From the NCBI GenBank assembly GCA_004028495.1, contig MTKS01000142.1:1-5039 (forward strand): a stretch of DNA of 5,039 nt. Direction: 5' to 3'. The DNA is from Candidatus Electrothrix marina. GTDB lineage: Bacteria; Desulfobacterota; Desulfobulbia; Desulfobulbales; Desulfobulbaceae. The position numbers and the translations under genes were made by a program. The notes below the pieces were generated by a model, which was given only the letters and a program-made list of their open reading frames with translations, had not been told where the DNA came from and did no database searches. Shown here one piece after another: positions 4,152 through 5,039 of the stretch (positions within the stretch are counted from its first letter, which is position 1; every line of letters starts with the position of its first letter).

Positions 4152-5039
4152 ATGCAGGCAATGCTTCTCGCTGCCGGATTCGGCACCCGTTTACGTCCAT
4201 ATACCCTTGTTCGTCCCAAGCCGCTCTTTCCGATCTGCAATATCCCTCTGCTCCATATCCTGCTGGACAAACTGGTTGCCCTGGGCTGTGAGCGCATCGT
4301 GGTCAACTGTCATTACCTTCCTGAACAGATCAAGGCGGCTGTTGCGGACAGACCGGAAGTCATCCTCCAGCATGAAACAGAGGTGCTGGGAACCGGCGGC
4401 GGGCTGCGCAAGGCTCTGGAGCATTTCCAAGATGGGCCTGATGGGCCAAATGGACCTGTGCTGGTGATGAACGGAGATATTTACCATGATATTGATCTGT
4501 CCCGGCTCGTGCAGGCACACGCTGCCGGTAACGATGCGGTCACAATGGCACTCCACGACTGTCCTCGTTTTAATTCTGTTCTCGTACAACAGGATCGGGT
4601 CCGGGATTTCTTATCGAGCAAAGAAGATGCTGAAGAACAAACCTTCTTGGCTTTTACCGGCATTCATATTGTGAACAGAGCAGTCCTGGAGGCAATCCCA
4701 CAGGAATGTTTTTTTCATATTATTGATCTGTACCGAGAATTAGCTAAGGAAGGAAAAATAGGTTTCTCAAGAATTGACGGCAGCTTTTGGCAGGACATGG
4801 GGACACCGGATGATTATCTGGATCTCCACCGTCATCTGCTCTCCTCACGGACACCGTCCTGGCAGATTCATGAGAGCGCAATTATCGGAAAAGATGTGCA
4901 GTTCAACGACTGGGGGGCTGTCGGGCCGAGGGCGGTTATCGGTGACGGAGCAAGACTGGCTCGTTGCGTGATTTGGGAGGATGCTGAAATCGCAGCTAGC
5001 GCTCGGCTCAGAGATACAATTTGTACACCAACGTGTACA
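4152..5039 (+). CDS. Sugar-1-phosphate nucleotidyltransferase (COG1208 type), 3' end outside window
   Basis: The frame is open for 296 codons to the window edge without a stop, so the protein is partial at its C-terminus. MQAMLLAAGFGTRLRP at residues 1-16 is the nucleotide-binding signature (G-x-G-T-R-L-R-P), with K23 in RPKPLFP the usual phosphate-contacting Lys. GTGGGL follows around residue 82, VMNGDIY at 105-111 holds the metal-binding Asp109, and FWQDMGTPDDY is at 212-222. From about residue 237 the sequence becomes hexapeptide-repeat-like (ESAIIGKDV, AVGPRAVIGDGA, VIWEDAEI), a left-handed beta helix. Such enzymes form NDP-sugars from sugar-1-phosphate and NTP; mannose-1-phosphate guanylyltransferase and MurU are relatives, and substrate cannot be decided. 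AAGGA ends 11 bases before the ATG. The gene begins 6 bases after the TIGR04283 stop, so the three genes are probably one operon. An unusual three-unit Gly-Pro repeat interrupts residues 94-102. Confidence 0.9.
   Translation, partial: MQAMLLAAGFGTRLRPYTLVRPKPLFPICNIPLLHILLDKLVALGCERIVVNCHYLPEQIKAAVADRPEVILQHETEVLGTGGGLRKALEHFQDGPDGPNGPVLVMNGDIYHDIDLSRLVQAHAAGNDAVTMALHDCPRFNSVLVQQDRVRDFLSSKEDAEEQTFLAFTGIHIVNRAVLEAIPQECFFHIIDLYRELAKEGKIGFSRIDGSFWQDMGTPDDYLDLHRHLLSSRTPSWQIHESAIIGKDVQFNDWGAVGPRAVIGDGARLARCVIWEDAEIAASARLRDTICTPTCT
4431..4457 (+). repeat. Three 9-bp tandem repeats coding Asp/Asn-Gly-Pro in the nucleotidyltransferase
   Basis: The in-frame units GATGGGCCT, GATGGGCCA and AATGGACCT code for DGP, DGP, NGP (residues 94-102), just before the strand carrying the NGD metal-binding motif. 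The units differ at few positions, indicating short tandem duplication with mild divergence. Length is a multiple of three, so reading frame is kept. Confidence 0.75.

Noticed and set aside
4191..4589. 132-codon minus-strand frame
   Set aside because: Antisense shadow of the nucleotidyltransferase, which is continuous from 4152 to the window edge with conserved motifs.

Overview
The window carries seven convincing protein-coding genes, one of them cut by the right edge, plus one doubtful small ORF. Densely packed genes, mixed use of ATG and TTG starts and near-balanced base composition point to a bacterial chromosome. The gene set (UDP-glucuronate 4-epimerase type sugar epimerase, UPF0280/ApbE-related protein, a TIGR04282/TIGR04283 glycosyltransferase pair, a COG1208-type sugar nucleotidyltransferase) would fit a Desulfobacterota/deltaproteobacterial genome, perhaps Desulfobulbales. 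That placement is an inference from family distribution and is weak.

Layout. Bases 28-1038 (+): a complete NAD-dependent nucleotide-sugar epimerase. Bases 1082-1668 (-): a type II toxin-antitoxin operon, with a ribbon-helix-helix-like antitoxin followed by an overlapping PemK/MazF-family toxin. It has its own sigma70-type promoter, a perfect 9-bp inverted repeat around the -10, a consensus Shine-Dalgarno and a probable terminator in the convergent gap with the epimerase. Bases 1669-1897: the TA promoter region and a possible 41-codon hydrophobic ORF just after the next gene's stop. Bases 1898-2653 (-): a UPF0280 protein, a family of unknown function related to ApbE. Bases 2654-2791: a divergent intergenic region holding three short hairpins. 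Bases 2792 to the end (+): a tight three-gene cluster of a TIGR04282 glycosyltransferase, a TIGR04283 glycosyltransferase (frames overlapping by at least 35 bp) and, 6 bp later, a nucleotidyltransferase with a C-terminal hexapeptide-repeat region that runs off the window.

How they fit together. The right-hand cluster looks like one transcription unit: a nucleotidyltransferase that would activate a sugar-1-phosphate beside two small glycosyltransferase-like enzymes. The TIGR families are named for arsenosugar biosynthesis, but no arsenic gene is visible here, so the glycan made is unknown. The epimerase is also a sugar-nucleotide enzyme, but the TA module and UPF0280 gene on the opposite strand separate it from the cluster. 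The TA module is a self-contained unit that may have been inserted between these genes. I see no rRNA, tRNA, CRISPR array or transposase gene. The most notable non-coding signals are the TA operator and the hairpin cluster at 2686-2766.
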